Assembly: GCA_963606545.1 (NCBI GenBank)
Contig: CAVCYP010000030.1
Coordinates: 1-21,658 of the forward strand
Length of the DNA: 21,658 bases
Direction of reading: 5' to 3'
DNA from: UBA9732 sp963606545
GTDB lineage: Bacteria > Spirochaetota > Spirochaetia > Sphaerochaetales > Sphaerochaetaceae
Numbering within the stretch: the first letter of the stretch is position 1; the number at the start of each line of letters is the position of its first letter. A program made the position numbers and the translations under genes. This document shows positions 7,742 to 14,325 of the stretch, in pieces. The notes beneath the pieces are model-generated. The model saw only the letters and a list, made by a program, of their open reading frames with translations, made no database searches and was not told the DNA's origin.

Positions 7742-9439
7742 TCACTCGTAGTCACTTCCGCCAATAAATTCACGCAACAGAGAATCGCTTGGAACTAAGT
7801 GTGAAGGAATTGGGTAGACATTACGCAAGAAAGAAAGCAACCTTCTAGCTTGAGTATAAGCCTCGCCCGAGCTTGGAGGAACCTCCTTCAAAAGTGGCTG
7901 AACAAACGGCGAAAGCACGCCAATTTCATAGTCTAAGGCGCTGTTAAACATTACATCTGCGTTGTTCTGGTTGGGGAAAATATGAATGCGCTCACCCCGT
8001 GCCACGCTTGGCCACATCAAAAGCGTCTCCTCTGCGCTAGAATTGCGGGTCCTATAATCTCTGAGCACTCTTCTAAGAATGCGGTCATCTGTGGTAGACA
8101 CTCGGTTACAATCATCCAAGTTCAGCTGCGTCAAAGCAGAAATGTATATCTTAAACGCATACTTTGCCTCAATTTTTGACGTAATCTTAGGATTTAGGCC
8201 ATGAAGTCCCTCAATAACAAAGACAGTTTTCTCCGTAAGCCGGATAGGTTTATTTTCGTAATAAGTCTCCTGCCTTGGGAAACTAAACTTAGGCAAATCC
8301 ACCTCTTTTCCAGCAAACAAATCCTTCATGTTCTGGTCAAACAGGTCAATATTCAGCGCCTCAAGCGCCTCCAAATCCGGCTTGCCCTCCGGGTCCAACG
8401 GGGCCTCGCAACGCTTCTTGTAATAATCGTCCAACGATATCCTAATAGGCTCGTGGTCCAGCAGCCTCAACTGCTCACAAATACGCTTTGCAAACGTAGT
8501 CTTTCCAGACGACGACGGCCCTGCCACAAACACAGCCTTCTTCTTGCCCGCCACAATTGTGTCCGCAATCTCAGCAATCTTACGCCTCTGAAGCGTCTCC
8601 GACAGCCTCACATACTCCGCCAGTCCATTCTCAGACCCGCACCTATTCAGCTCTCCCAGACAGCTAATTCCAAGGAACTTGCCCCACTTCTTATTCTCCA
8701 CGTAAACCTTATACATGGCAGAGTTATCCCTTGGCTCCACCACCGCCTTAACATTCTGCGCCACCGGATACCGCAGCAGTAGCCCGCAATTGCCATATTT
8801 GCTCAGCTCCCACACGCTCAACACCGATGTATTTGGCGCAATTGGCTCGTAGGCGATATTACAATACTCGTGTTTGCCATTAGTAATAAGATAGACACTG
8901 ACAAAGGAATCATTCTGAGATTCCAGCAAAAGAGACGTGGCTTCATAACCTTCCTGCTTGAAGTAATCCAGCGCCTCCTGGTTGGAAAGATACGTATTTT
9001 TAATCTGCAAATTAGCCTGAACCAGCTGGTTCATTTTGTTAGCCAAGGCCTTTATCTGGGCTGAAGTAGTATTGTAACCATCATCAAAGCTAAAATAAAA
9101 ACCATCGCCTAAAGCATGGCCAATTACCAAATGTCTCTTGGGAAAAACCAGCTTTGTGGCATAACTTAGCAAGAAGCAAATACTGTGTCTGTAAATACGT
9201 CTTCCAAAGCTATCAAAGGCCCTAATTGGCTTCACTTCACAGGACATTTGAATATGACTGCCAATTGGCCTAAGCTCTCCATTAACAAATGCACCAATGA
9301 TGGGGTTATCAAGATAGTTTATTGGCTTTTTACTATAGCCCTCTTCAAGCAAACCAGCTTTTACAAAAACTTCTTCAACAGAAGTGAAAGCCGGAACCTT
9401 ATACTCTTTGTTTTCAACAGTAATTACAATTTCGCTCAT
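7742..9439 (-). CDS. Nucleoside (uridine-type) kinase with TGS/ThrRS-like N-terminus
   Basis: The product is 565 residues from ATG 9439. Residues 1-70 look like a TGS-type ubiquitin fold (MSEIVITVENKEYK, FVNGELRPIGSHI). About 75-125 contains RHSICFLLSYA...HLVIGHALGDGFYFSFDD, resembling the threonyl-tRNA synthetase second additional domain. The C-terminal half is a uridine kinase/phosphoribulokinase P-loop domain with GPSSSGKT (307-314), SLDDYY (335-340) and RRVLRDYRTR. The ending PSDSLLREFIGGS is typical of this kinase group. It would phosphorylate a nucleoside in salvage; exact specificity is unknown. An upstream in-frame TTG at 9466 is possible, but ATG 9439 fits the domain start. No Shine-Dalgarno precedes it, and a -10 box sits 7 nt away. 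Third codon positions are G/T-rich, unlike nifS. Confidence 0.85.
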   Translation of the reverse strand: MSEIVITVENKEYKVPAFTSVEEVFVKAGLLEEGYSKKPINYLDNPIIGAFVNGELRPIGSHIQMSCEVKPIRAFDSFGRRIYRHSICFLLSYATKLVFPKRHLVIGHALGDGFYFSFDDGYNTTSAQIKALANKMNQLVQANLQIKNTYLSNQEALDYFKQEGYEATSLLLESQNDSFVSVYLITNGKHEYCNIAYEPIAPNTSVLSVWELSKYGNCGLLLRYPVAQNVKAVVEPRDNSAMYKVYVENKKWGKFLGISCLGELNRCGSENGLAEYVRLSETLQRRKIAEIADTIVAGKKKAVFVAGPSSSGKTTFAKRICEQLRLLDHEPIRISLDDYYKKRCEAPLDPEGKPDLEALEALNIDLFDQNMKDLFAGKEVDLPKFSFPRQETYYENKPIRLTEKTVFVIEGLHGLNPKITSKIEAKYAFKIYISALTQLNLDDCNRVSTTDDRILRRVLRDYRTRNSSAEETLLMWPSVARGERIHIFPNQNNADVMFNSALDYEIGVLSPFVQPLLKEVPPSSGEAYTQARRLLSFLRNVYPIPSHLVPSDSLLREFIGGSDYE

Positions 9440-9446
9440 AAATAAA

Positions 9447-9455
9447 ACTATACCA
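9447..9455 (-). promoter_or_regulatory. Extended -10 next to the kinase ATG (leaderless promoter candidate)
   Basis: On the minus strand TGG-TATAGT is followed by TTTATTT and then the ATG, so the predicted +1 falls at or within a base of the start codon. No Shine-Dalgarno lies in between. The -35 region is weak (TTTGCG at 17 nt). Confidence 0.4.
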
Positions 9456-9489
9456 TCATTTCCCAAAAACGCAAAACTTATCCTTTAAC

Positions 9490-10683
9490 TTACAGGCTTT
9501 GAATTGCAGCTTTGATACGTTCTAGAGCCTTGAGAAGGTGTTCTCTGTCAGTTCCAAAATTAAAACGAACAAAGTCTTCATAGCCTTCACCAAACCAAGG
9601 GCCAGCATTTACAGCAACGCTAGCTTCCATTCCAAAGAAATGTACAAGATCCATTTCTGGCCTTGCTTTTGCTAGAAGTTTACGAAGTTCAGAGCAATCT
9701 ATAAAAGTAATAAAGGAGGCCTGTGGCAGGACAAACTTTAGCTGTGGGATTTCTTTTTCAATATAGTTGTTTATAATCTTAGCATTCTCTTCAAGATAGG
9801 CAGTCACTTCCATAAGCCAGTCGTAGCCATACTTGTAACAAGCTCTTGCTGCCGTGCCAGAGAAAAGAGAAATTCCATCTAGGCGCATTTTTTCAAGATA
9901 GCTTTTAAATTGATTTCTGCGCTCTGCATTAGAGAAGATGGTTGCAGAAAAATGCTCTCCCGCAATATTAAAAGTCTTTGAAGGGGCCATGAAGGTTACG
10001 GATTCTAAGCCTACCTGATTTCCTATTTCCACGAAAGGGATATGTTTTTGACTTGGAAAAGTAAGATCGCAGTGAATTTCATCGCTAAAGACTATTATGT
10101 TGTGTTCTTTGCAAATTTGGGCGGTTTTTATTAAATCTTCTTTTGGCCAGACCCTACCAGAGGGATTGTGCGGAGAACAGAAATAGAGAAGCTTCTTTCC
10201 AGGTCTTTTTGCAATTTCTTCTAATGCAGCAAAGTCCAGATCAAAACGTCCTGCCGCTTTATCATAAGAGAGCGTCCAATTATGAAGCTTTCTGTTGTGG
10301 GCCTTGGCAATATCCACAAAGGGTTTATAGGCAGGCATTGGAATGATTATCTCATAATTTGGCAGAAGTTCTGTCATTGCTGCAAGGCTTGCAAGTATGC
10401 CAGGTGAGATAGCTACATTGGAGGGAGAAAGTACCAATGAGTGCCTCTTTTGGGCCCATTGTATGAAAATTTCATCTAAATCCCCAAAAGCAGGATATCC
10501 ATAGGTACCAAGCTGGGCAAGCTTAATAAGCTCTTCTTTGGCTTGTGGAGGCGAAGCCAAGTCCATATCTGCAACCCAAAAGGGCTCGGCATTTGGATTG
10601 CCACAAAGGTGCTCTAAAGCCTTTGGTGAATACTTTACGCTATTGGTGTTCTTACGCTCAATTCTCTCAATATTTTTGCACAT
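9490..10683 (-). CDS. patB: PatB/MalY-type PLP aminotransferase / C-S lyase
   Basis: The 397-residue protein is a fold-type I PLP enzyme of the MalY/PatB group. Members mostly cleave cystathionine or cysteine C-S bonds, releasing sulfide or homocysteine, and some act as aminotransferases. The opening motif PFWVADMDLASPP (34-46) is characteristic. Other landmarks are YGYPAFGD (61-68), PHNPSGRVW (171-179), SDEIHCDL (200-207), the Schiff-base lysine K236 in APSKTFNIAG, and VRFNFGTDREH near the C-terminus. It lies 43 nt after nifU, so a sulfur-metabolism role fits the context, though this is inference. No Shine-Dalgarno precedes the ATG; the six bases before it are CTCCTC, and a -10 box lies directly upstream. 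Confidence 0.88.
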   Translation of the reverse strand: MCKNIERIERKNTNSVKYSPKALEHLCGNPNAEPFWVADMDLASPPQAKEELIKLAQLGTYGYPAFGDLDEIFIQWAQKRHSLVLSPSNVAISPGILASLAAMTELLPNYEIIIPMPAYKPFVDIAKAHNRKLHNWTLSYDKAAGRFDLDFAALEEIAKRPGKKLLYFCSPHNPSGRVWPKEDLIKTAQICKEHNIIVFSDEIHCDLTFPSQKHIPFVEIGNQVGLESVTFMAPSKTFNIAGEHFSATIFSNAERRNQFKSYLEKMRLDGISLFSGTAARACYKYGYDWLMEVTAYLEENAKIINNYIEKEIPQLKFVLPQASFITFIDCSELRKLLAKARPEMDLVHFFGMEASVAVNAGPWFGEGYEDFVRFNFGTDREHLLKALERIKAAIQSL

Positions 10684-10689
10684 GAGGAG

Positions 10690-10718
10690 ATTTTACTCTT
10701 GTTCTGGAGTATTCACAA
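10690..10718 (-). promoter_or_regulatory. Leaderless-type promoter at the patB start
   Basis: -35 TTGTGA (10713-10718), 17-nt spacer, -10 TAAAAT (10690-10695), then 6 nt (CTCCTC) and the ATG. The predicted transcription start is the A of the start codon. This sits inside the 43-nt nifU-patB gap. Confidence 0.45.
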
Positions 10719-10726
10719 CTGAAAAC

Positions 10727-11338
10727 TCAACTCTTGCCGTAGATGTGGCGGTATTCCTCAAACTGAAGGGCAACTTTAGTCTTGCACTTGCCACAGCCGG
10801 TGCCGTAGCCAGTGAGGCGCTGAAGATCCTCAAGCGTCTTAGCTTGGTCAGTCTTAACCAGCTCTTCAATCATCTGGTCTGTAACGCCCTTGCACTCACA
10901 GAGTACCTTGGCAACGCTCTTCTTGAAAGGATTATCCAAGCCCTTTTTCTCAAGATAGTCATCAATAGCAGCTCTAAGAGCCTTGTCCCCAAGAACCGAG
11001 CAGTGGAATTTATGCTCAGGAAGTCCACCAAGGGCATCTGTAATCATGGAAGGAGTAATCTTGTAGGCCTGTTCAAGGGTCATACCCTTGACCATTTCAC
11101 TCATCATAGAGGTGCTGGCAATAGCACTAGCACAGCCGTAAGTAAGCCAGCGGATGTCTGCAATCTTGCCATCTGCAACCTTGATTCCAACCCGCATCTG
11201 GTCTCCACAAGCAAGAGAACCAACTTCACCCATGCCTTCTGGCTCCCAATTCTCTTCCTTTCTCCAAATGTTTCTAGGATTCATAAAATGATCTTTAACG
11301 GTATCTGTATAAACCCACTGGGCCATGAAACTATCCAT
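10727..11338 (-). CDS. nifU: NifU-like Fe-S scaffold (IscU plus BFD-type [2Fe-2S] domains)
   Basis: The product is 203 residues from ATG 11338, which has AGAGG 5 nt upstream; a GTG six bases earlier is too close to that site. The IscU-like domain holds the three scaffold cysteines C44 (LACGD, with D46), C69 (YGCASA) and C113 (FHCSVLG). A BFD-like [2Fe-2S] domain follows, with C147/C149 (VLCECKG) and C182/C185 (GCGKC). The C-terminal Nfu domain of full-length nitrogenase NifU (about 285-300 residues) is absent. It would assemble clusters from sulfur delivered by the adjacent NifS, 18 nt upstream. No nitrogenase genes are present; this two-gene set probably does housekeeping Fe-S assembly. Confidence 0.93.
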   Translation of the reverse strand: MDSFMAQWVYTDTVKDHFMNPRNIWRKEENWEPEGMGEVGSLACGDQMRVGIKVADGKIADIRWLTYGCASAIASTSMMSEMVKGMTLEQAYKITPSMITDALGGLPEHKFHCSVLGDKALRAAIDDYLEKKGLDNPFKKSVAKVLCECKGVTDQMIEELVKTDQAKTLEDLQRLTGYGTGCGKCKTKVALQFEEYRHIYGKS

Positions 11339-11356
11339 ATTCACCTCTCCGAATAA

Positions 11357-12514
11357 CTATCTTGTAGAAATCTCTCTCAGACGCTTGATAATTGGCGGCA
11401 AAACCTCCAACACGTAATCCACGTCTTCCATTGTATTATATCTTCCAAACGAGAATCTAATTGAACCGTGTGCAAGCTCAACATCCAGCCCGCCAGCCAA
11501 AAGCACATAGCTAGGCTCCAACGAACCTGTAGCACAGGCCGATCCCGTTGAAACAGCAATTCCACTCATATCCAACATCAAAAGGATTGATTCGCCTTCA
11601 ACGTTCTCAAAGGAAACATCCAAGGTTCCTGGAAGGCAGTGCTCCTGACAGCCATTTACAACAACGTTTGGAACGGAAGCAAGAATACCCTTTCTGAGTT
11701 TTTCCCGCATAGCCCAAAGCTGGTCATGTTCCTCAACAATTCCCTCTTTTGCAAGCTTTGCAGCAATTCCAAGACCATAAATGGCTGGAGTGTTGTAGGT
11801 TCCAGCTCTACGGCCGTGCTCCTGCTCACCACCGTGAACAAAAGGCTCAAAAGGTGCACCTGCTTTTGCATAAAGCACACCAACACCCTTTGGGCCATAG
11901 AACTTATGACCACTACAGGAAAGGAAGTCCAAATTCCATTTACGGCAGGAAACTTCAATCTTACCAATAGCCTGAGTGGCATCGGTATGGAAGAGAGCGC
12001 CGTATTTGTGCGCTAGGGTGGAGATTGCGGCTATCTCTTGGATGGAGCCGGTTTCGTTGTTGCCAGTCATCACGGAGACCAAAACGACGTCTGGGCCCAG
12101 GAGTTTTTCAAGCTCTGAGATAATTACGCGACCCTCTTTGTCTACCGGCGCCTGGTCCACGGTAATGCCCTGCTTACGAAGGAACTTAATTGTTTCTATG
12201 ATAGAAGGATGCTCAATTGTAGTAGTGACAATTCTACCACTTCCTTTCTTCTCTATAATTGACCTTGCAATCTCAAAAACAGTGTTGTTGGCCTCTGAAG
12301 CTCCACTGGTGAAGGTTATCTCTTTGGGGTCGCAATCTATGAGATTTGCCACGTTATGTCTTGCATCTTCAACAAGGGCACTGGCTCTGCGGCCAAAGGT
12401 GTGCATACTTGAAGCATTTCCGTAAACAGAAGCCTCAACTTCTGCCACTGCTTTCTGAACTTCTGGAGCAAGCTGAGTTGTTGCATTGTTGTCTAGATAA
12501 ACTATTCTTCCCAT
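11357..12514 (-). CDS. nifS: Cysteine desulfurase, NifS/IscS class
   Basis: The product is 385 residues from ATG 12514. It is a group I cysteine desulfurase, converting cysteine to alanine and delivering persulfide sulfur to a scaffold. Landmarks: YLDNNATT at the N-terminus (6-13), TSGASEANN (69-77), H102 in IEHPSI, the PLP lysine K204 in SCSGHKFYGPKG, and the persulfide cysteine C327 in STGSACATGS. The frame extends 19 codons further to a TTG, but MGRIVYLDNNATTQ is the normal family start, and the upstream part holds the promoter. It begins the nifS-nifU pair. Confidence 0.95.
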   Translation of the reverse strand: MGRIVYLDNNATTQLAPEVQKAVAEVEASVYGNASSMHTFGRRASALVEDARHNVANLIDCDPKEITFTSGASEANNTVFEIARSIIEKKGSGRIVTTTIEHPSIIETIKFLRKQGITVDQAPVDKEGRVIISELEKLLGPDVVLVSVMTGNNETGSIQEIAAISTLAHKYGALFHTDATQAIGKIEVSCRKWNLDFLSCSGHKFYGPKGVGVLYAKAGAPFEPFVHGGEQEHGRRAGTYNTPAIYGLGIAAKLAKEGIVEEHDQLWAMREKLRKGILASVPNVVVNGCQEHCLPGTLDVSFENVEGESILLMLDMSGIAVSTGSACATGSLEPSYVLLAGGLDVELAHGSIRFSFGRYNTMEDVDYVLEVLPPIIKRLREISTR

Positions 12515-12537
12515 AATGTTTTCTCTTTTAATCTCCA

Positions 12538-12571
12538 CTGCAAAAATAGCCTTTGCAGGGATAATCGTCAA
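12538..12571 (-). promoter_or_regulatory. nifS promoter with overlapping inverted repeat
   Basis: -35 TTGACG (12566-12571), 17-nt spacer, -10 TATTTT (12543-12548). A perfect 7-bp inverted repeat CTGCAAA / TTTGCAG (12538-12558, 7-nt spacer) encloses the -10 box, positioned like a repressor operator. The leader to the ATG is about 23 nt. An iron-sulfur-responsive regulator is a natural guess, but the motif does not match one I can name. Confidence 0.5.
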
Positions 12572-12586
12572 GATAGGAAGAGTAGT

Positions 12587-12614
12587 CTAACTAGGATTTT
12601 CTAACTAGGATTTT
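12587..12614. repeat. 14-bp perfect tandem duplication over the galK-like stop codon
   Basis: CTAACTAGGATTTT occurs twice head to tail (12587-12600 and 12601-12614, plus strand). The right copy encodes the last residues and TAG stop of the galactokinase-like gene, and the left copy lies just past the stop. It looks like a recent slippage duplication without effect on the protein. Confidence 0.8.
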
Positions 12615-13755
12615 CTACAATCTGAATAGAACCCATAGGGGTATAATTGTCCAAGGAGAGTTTAAAGCCAAAGATTTTCTCGTAATCTTCCACTTTTGCA
12701 GCGTAAGTAGGAATTGAAAGCTTATCCATAACCACAGCAATATAGCCACCACAACCGTTATAAACAATACTGTTGCCAATGCAGCCCGGAACCTCACTTG
12801 CACGCTTGGCCACCCAGTCCAGCTCAGGGCAAGTAATCTCCATGCAATCTCTCAACCCTTTTCCCACCTTATTGAAAGCCTTACCAATCTGCGCAAAATC
12901 CCTATTTTTAAAGAAAGTGTACATATCCTTTGCAATCTGGCTCTCCTCAAAGACATAGCAACCAATCATCCGGTCCTCTTCACTAAGTGGCATAATGCGG
13001 TCACTAACCTCGCTAATAGGAAAACCTCTCAGACAACCCCTATCCGCAAGACGAGCTATCTCCTTCATTGTCTCCTTAGCCTGCGTATGCCTTGCGTACA
13101 GTTCTTCTCTCATAGCAGCCGGTGGTATATGCCCGTCAGCCAGCAAAATTGCGTACTTGGAATCCTTAAACGGGTCGTCCACATACTTGTAAGTCTTATT
13201 CAGCATGTCATATAGCATGTACTTGCCCTCTATAGCTTTAAGTATAGAGAACACCAAATGACAATTTGTAAGCTCCTTGCAAAAACTTATAGTCGATACA
13301 TAGCAGCACTTTGCAATCTGCTCGTCGCTCAGTTCCACCCCAGTAAGCCGGCTAAACGCCTTACACAGCCCAACGCCCATAGCCGCACTCAAAATCTTCC
13401 CGTCACTTTGCAGCAAGGCCCCAGAAAGCGTAATATCAAGCCCCGGAAAGTCCGATATCTTTTGGAGCTCAATAATTATACCTTTAATATAATTTCCCCA
13501 TCTATCTTCTTTTCTGTACTTGATAGAGCTAAGTGCAAACTTCTTTTTGTCGTTTGACTGTGTATTATAAATTCTGACATTTGAATCCTGCCGCTTAGAC
13601 ACAGCAATAGAAAGGTCCTTTGGACATGTACCACAGAGTGCATAACCTTGACCATAATCTGAGAATTCCCCAACTAAGGTGACAACGCCGGGAACTGTAA
13701 CAAGAACCTGGGCAGCTTCACCATATTCGACTTTGTGTTTTTCTAAAATCGACAC
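12601..13755 (-). CDS. Galactokinase-like GHMP protein with degenerate active site
   Basis: The 384-residue protein has galactokinase length and layout, but its catalytic motifs are eroded. The sugar-binding signature, normally GRVNLIGEHTDY, reads GVVTLVGEFSDY (23-34). The glycine-rich ATP loop (PxGxGLSSSA) reads LLQSDGKILSAA (114-125). The CGIMDQ block with the catalytic Asp is replaced around NCHLVFSIL (164-172). The third motif is reduced to NGCGGYIAVVM (333-343). The CPELDW segment (309-314) supports galactokinase ancestry. The frame is intact, so it may be a repurposed or regulatory paralogue rather than a pseudogene. It starts at GTG 13755 with AAGGAAGG just upstream. Classical galactokinase activity seems unlikely. 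Confidence 0.75.
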   Translation of the reverse strand: MSILEKHKVEYGEAAQVLVTVPGVVTLVGEFSDYGQGYALCGTCPKDLSIAVSKRQDSNVRIYNTQSNDKKKFALSSIKYRKEDRWGNYIKGIIIELQKISDFPGLDITLSGALLQSDGKILSAAMGVGLCKAFSRLTGVELSDEQIAKCCYVSTISFCKELTNCHLVFSILKAIEGKYMLYDMLNKTYKYVDDPFKDSKYAILLADGHIPPAAMREELYARHTQAKETMKEIARLADRGCLRGFPISEVSDRIMPLSEEDRMIGCYVFEESQIAKDMYTFFKNRDFAQIGKAFNKVGKGLRDCMEITCPELDWVAKRASEVPGCIGNSIVYNGCGGYIAVVMDKLSIPTYAAKVEDYEKIFGFKLSLDNYTPMGSIQIVENPS

Positions 13756-13773
13756 ATTCCCTTCCTTGTGTCA

Positions 13774-13802
13774 ATTTTAGTTCATTGAGCTTCCATTGTA
13801 AA
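13774..13802 (-). promoter_or_regulatory. Promoter of the galactokinase-like gene
   Basis: -35 TTTACA (13797-13802), 17-nt spacer, -10 TAAAAT (13774-13779), about 18 nt before the GTG start. Hexamers and spacing are identical to those of the GPH symporter promoter. The intrinsic terminator upstream separates this gene from rpmE, so it needs its own promoter. Confidence 0.55.
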
Positions 13803-13855
13803 CAGAAAAATTTCACGGGATTTTTTCTGCATTTCCATTGTGCCCTGTACACCAG

Positions 13856-13887
13856 TGACGCAGTAATGCGCCCAAAGCTCAAGAACA
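13856..13887 (+). repeat. Intergenic 32-bp direct repeat, copy 1
   Basis: Runs from TGACGCAGTAATGCG to CTCAAGAACA. It matches copy 2 at 31 of 32 positions, with one G/A difference in the TAATGCG/TAATACG part. It contains the small dyad CGCA-GTAA-TGCG. No function is recognised. Confidence 0.85.
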
Positions 13888-13960
13888 GTGTTCGCAGAGA
13901 TTTGGGATGCAGTACAAGGAAGAAGCGAGGGACAGTATATTTTATACGGCCCGAGTGAAC

Positions 13961-13992
13961 TGACGCAGTAATACGCCCAAAGCTCAAGAACA
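13961..13992 (+). repeat. Intergenic 32-bp direct repeat, copy 2
   Basis: Starts exactly 105 bp after copy 1. Its right end touches the A-tract of the rpmE terminator. Between the copies lies a 73-bp segment with a GTATA-TTT-TATAC dyad at 13935-13947. The two copies could be the ends of a small mobile or REP-like unit. Confidence 0.85.
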
Positions 13993-14022
13993 AAAAAAGG
14001 AGGCACGAAGCCTCCTCTCTTT
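13992..14022 (-). terminator. Intrinsic terminator after rpmE
   Basis: Perfect 7-bp stem AGGAGGC / GCCTCCT (13998-14016) with a 5-nt loop (TTCGT on the minus strand), followed on the minus strand by seven T residues. A T-run after CCTCCTCTC on the plus strand could let it act in both directions. It marks the end of the rho-rpmE transcript. Confidence 0.85.
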
Positions 14023-14044
14023 TTTTGTGTGGAGCTTTAGCTCC

Positions 14045-14254
14045 TCACTTGGATTCCTTAACACCGTAGCGCTTATTGAAACGCTCAACACGTCCGGTTG
14101 AGTCAACAAGCTTCTGGGTGCCTGTAAAGAACGGGTGACAAGCAGAGCAAATTTCAACCGTAAGGTTCTTTGCTGTTGTCTTTGTCTTAATAACATTGCC
14201 ACATGAGCACTTAATCTCTGTGAGCTCATATTTTGGATGGATTCCATTCTTCAT
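14045..14254 (-). CDS. rpmE: Ribosomal protein L31, zinc-binding form
   Basis: The product is 69 residues from ATG 14254, with GGAGGA upstream. The sequence opens MKNGIHPKYELTEIKCSCGN and carries the C+ (zinc) set C16, C18, C36 and C39 (CSC...CSAC). These are followed by the usual HPFFTGTQKLVDSTGRVERFNKRYG block. It is a large-subunit protein at the central protuberance. A frame extension to 14299 exists but starts outside the conserved protein. It follows rho, a common arrangement, and ends at a strong terminator. Confidence 0.95.
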   Translation of the reverse strand: MKNGIHPKYELTEIKCSCGNVIKTKTTAKNLTVEICSACHPFFTGTQKLVDSTGRVERFNKRYGVKESK

Positions 14255-14272
14255 AGTACGTCCTCCGTTTGC

Positions 14273-14297
14273 GTCCGCTGGTGTATGTGCAGCGAAC
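14273..14297 (-). promoter_or_regulatory. Leader hairpin before rpmE
   Basis: In minus-strand RNA, GUUCGCUG pairs with CAGCGGAC (8 bp including one U-G pair) around a 9-nt loop, about 10 nt before the L31 ribosome site. It could be an autoregulatory or processing structure, but nothing known is matched. Confidence 0.3.
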
Positions 14298-14325
14298 AAG
14301 TTGGGTTATACAAGCCGTCTCCGTT

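Noticed and set aside
8201..8782. 193-codon plus-strand frame opposite the nucleoside kinase
   Set aside because: Arg/Leu-rich shadow product; the minus-strand P-loop kinase explains the sequence.
10538..11356. 272-codon plus-strand open frame opposite patB and nifU
   Set aside because: It lies antisense to two clearly conserved genes, has no recognisable domain, and owes its length to their codon usage.
13856..13992. Repeats as a CRISPR array or integron attC sites
   Set aside because: Only two copies with a 73-bp gap, and no cas or integrase gene nearby. The core lacks the paired inverse-core/core sites and long imperfect dyad expected for attC.
13718..14006. Two small minus-strand frames covering the 32-bp repeats (74 and 91 codons)
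   Set aside because: They begin within the rpmE terminator or the repeat, lack ribosome sites, and cross the galactokinase-like gene's promoter. The repeats are better seen as intergenic DNA elements.
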